NCBI GenBank assembly: GCA_025455205.1
Contig: JALOMZ010000136.1
Span: 1 to 5,954, forward strand
DNA length: 5,954 bases
Source: Chitinophagaceae bacterium
GTDB lineage: Bacteria; Bacteroidota; Bacteroidia; Chitinophagales; Chitinophagaceae
Direction: 5' to 3'
Shown in pieces: positions 5,702 through 5,954 of the stretch. The translations under genes were made by a program, and so were the position numbers. Under the pieces are notes generated by a model that saw nothing but the letters and a program-made list of their open reading frames with translations, was not told the origin of the DNA and did not search any database. The stretch's first letter is position 1, and every line of letters starts with the position of its first letter.

Positions 5702-5954
5702 ACGCCTACCTGTCCTTTTTTAAGCCGGGCGAAGGTACCGCATCGGCCGAAAACAGCCAGCCCCCCGCACCCGGTTTTTAGCTTCTTTTTTGATGCACCG
5801 GCTGCTGCCCCAGGTGCCGCATGGCTGGCTTTTGTTAAATCTAATGCACCCGCCGGCCTGTGGAAAATCATTCCGGCTCCCTGTGACCCTTTTCCTTCAA
5901 ATTTGAGGCCAGATCCCGTTTCGTGAAGTATTGAAAATTGCCGCGATATGCCCG
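5702..5954. other. Upstream region of the NlpC/P60 gene, no gene seen
   Basis: No coding region with family features is visible on either strand in these 253 bases. The stretch holds the NlpC/P60 leader with three T-rich patches (5713-5720, 5774-5778 and 5783-5791 on the plus strand), GC-rich blocks and the candidate promoter. A neighbouring gene may start just past the right edge. Confidence 0.6.
5836..5867 (-). promoter_or_regulatory. Candidate promoter for the NlpC/P60 gene
   Basis: On the minus strand TTTT (5867-5864) is followed after 20 bases by TAGATTTA (5843-5836). This resembles TTTG and TAnnTTTG with one mismatch in each box, at normal spacing. Its TAGATTT core is the same as in the SGNH promoter. 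It would give a leader of about 130 bases, long for this window, so a closer unseen promoter is possible. Confidence 0.3.

Noticed and set aside
5740..5835. GC-rich blocks beside T-runs as a terminator for a gene off the right edge
   Set aside because: No stem of more than about five bases could be paired next to the T-runs, and no gene end is visible.
1..5954. CRISPR array, prophage, insertion sequence, tRNA/rRNA, riboswitch, toxin-antitoxin or defence system
   Set aside because: No regularly spaced direct repeats, transposase or integrase motifs, cloverleaf or conserved RNA core were seen. The five genes are well-known housekeeping or envelope families.

Overview
The window looks like ordinary chromosomal DNA from a member of the Bacteroidota, plausibly Chitinophagaceae or a relative. 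This is an inference from several points. Four of the five genes have no clear Shine-Dalgarno sequence. At least one start is preceded by a good match to the Bacteroidota promoter (TTTG, about 19 bases, TAnnTTTG). The protein set also fits that group: a short secreted M1 peptidase with GMEH, a lipoprotein-type MsrA, an exported NlpC/P60 hydrolase and a GVNNQYRG-type SGNH hydrolase. Base composition looks slightly GC-rich by eye. No taxonomic marker gene is present, so the family-level placement is soft.

Layout from left to right. Bases 1-110 hold only a degenerate purine/pyrimidine-skewed repeat. A cytoplasmic SGNH/GDSL hydrolase lies on the minus strand (111-719), with a promoter directly upstream inside an AATTCC/AAATCC-rich simple repeat. 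A 328-base non-coding stretch (720-1047) follows and contains a perfect 16-bp palindrome. Next comes kynureninase kynU on the minus strand (1048-2316). A divergent intergenic region separates it from msrA on the plus strand, which encodes a predicted membrane-anchored methionine sulfoxide reductase and ends in a clean intrinsic terminator whose loop contains the stop codon. A compact secreted M1 zinc metallopeptidase follows on the plus strand (3225-4886). It converges tail to tail, with a 29-base gap, on an exported NlpC/P60 cell-wall hydrolase on the minus strand (4916-5701). The last 253 bases are the upstream region of that gene, with a weaker promoter candidate.

The genes do not form one operon or pathway. 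kynU belongs to tryptophan/kynurenine breakdown or quinolinate-to-NAD synthesis, but none of its usual partner genes is here. MsrA, the M1 peptidase and the NlpC/P60 protein all carry export signals, so three of the five products act in the cell envelope: repair of oxidised protein, peptide hydrolysis and peptidoglycan trimming. The terminator after msrA and the changes of strand imply mostly single-gene transcription units.

I found no CRISPR array, phage, transposon, tRNA, rRNA or riboswitch, and no convincing undescribed system. The points most worth checking are a sequence block shared upstream of msrA and the M1 gene, the 16-bp palindrome, the two repeat tracts flanking the SGNH gene, the start site and export of MsrA, the very basic linker of the NlpC/P60 protein and the GMEH variant in the peptidase.
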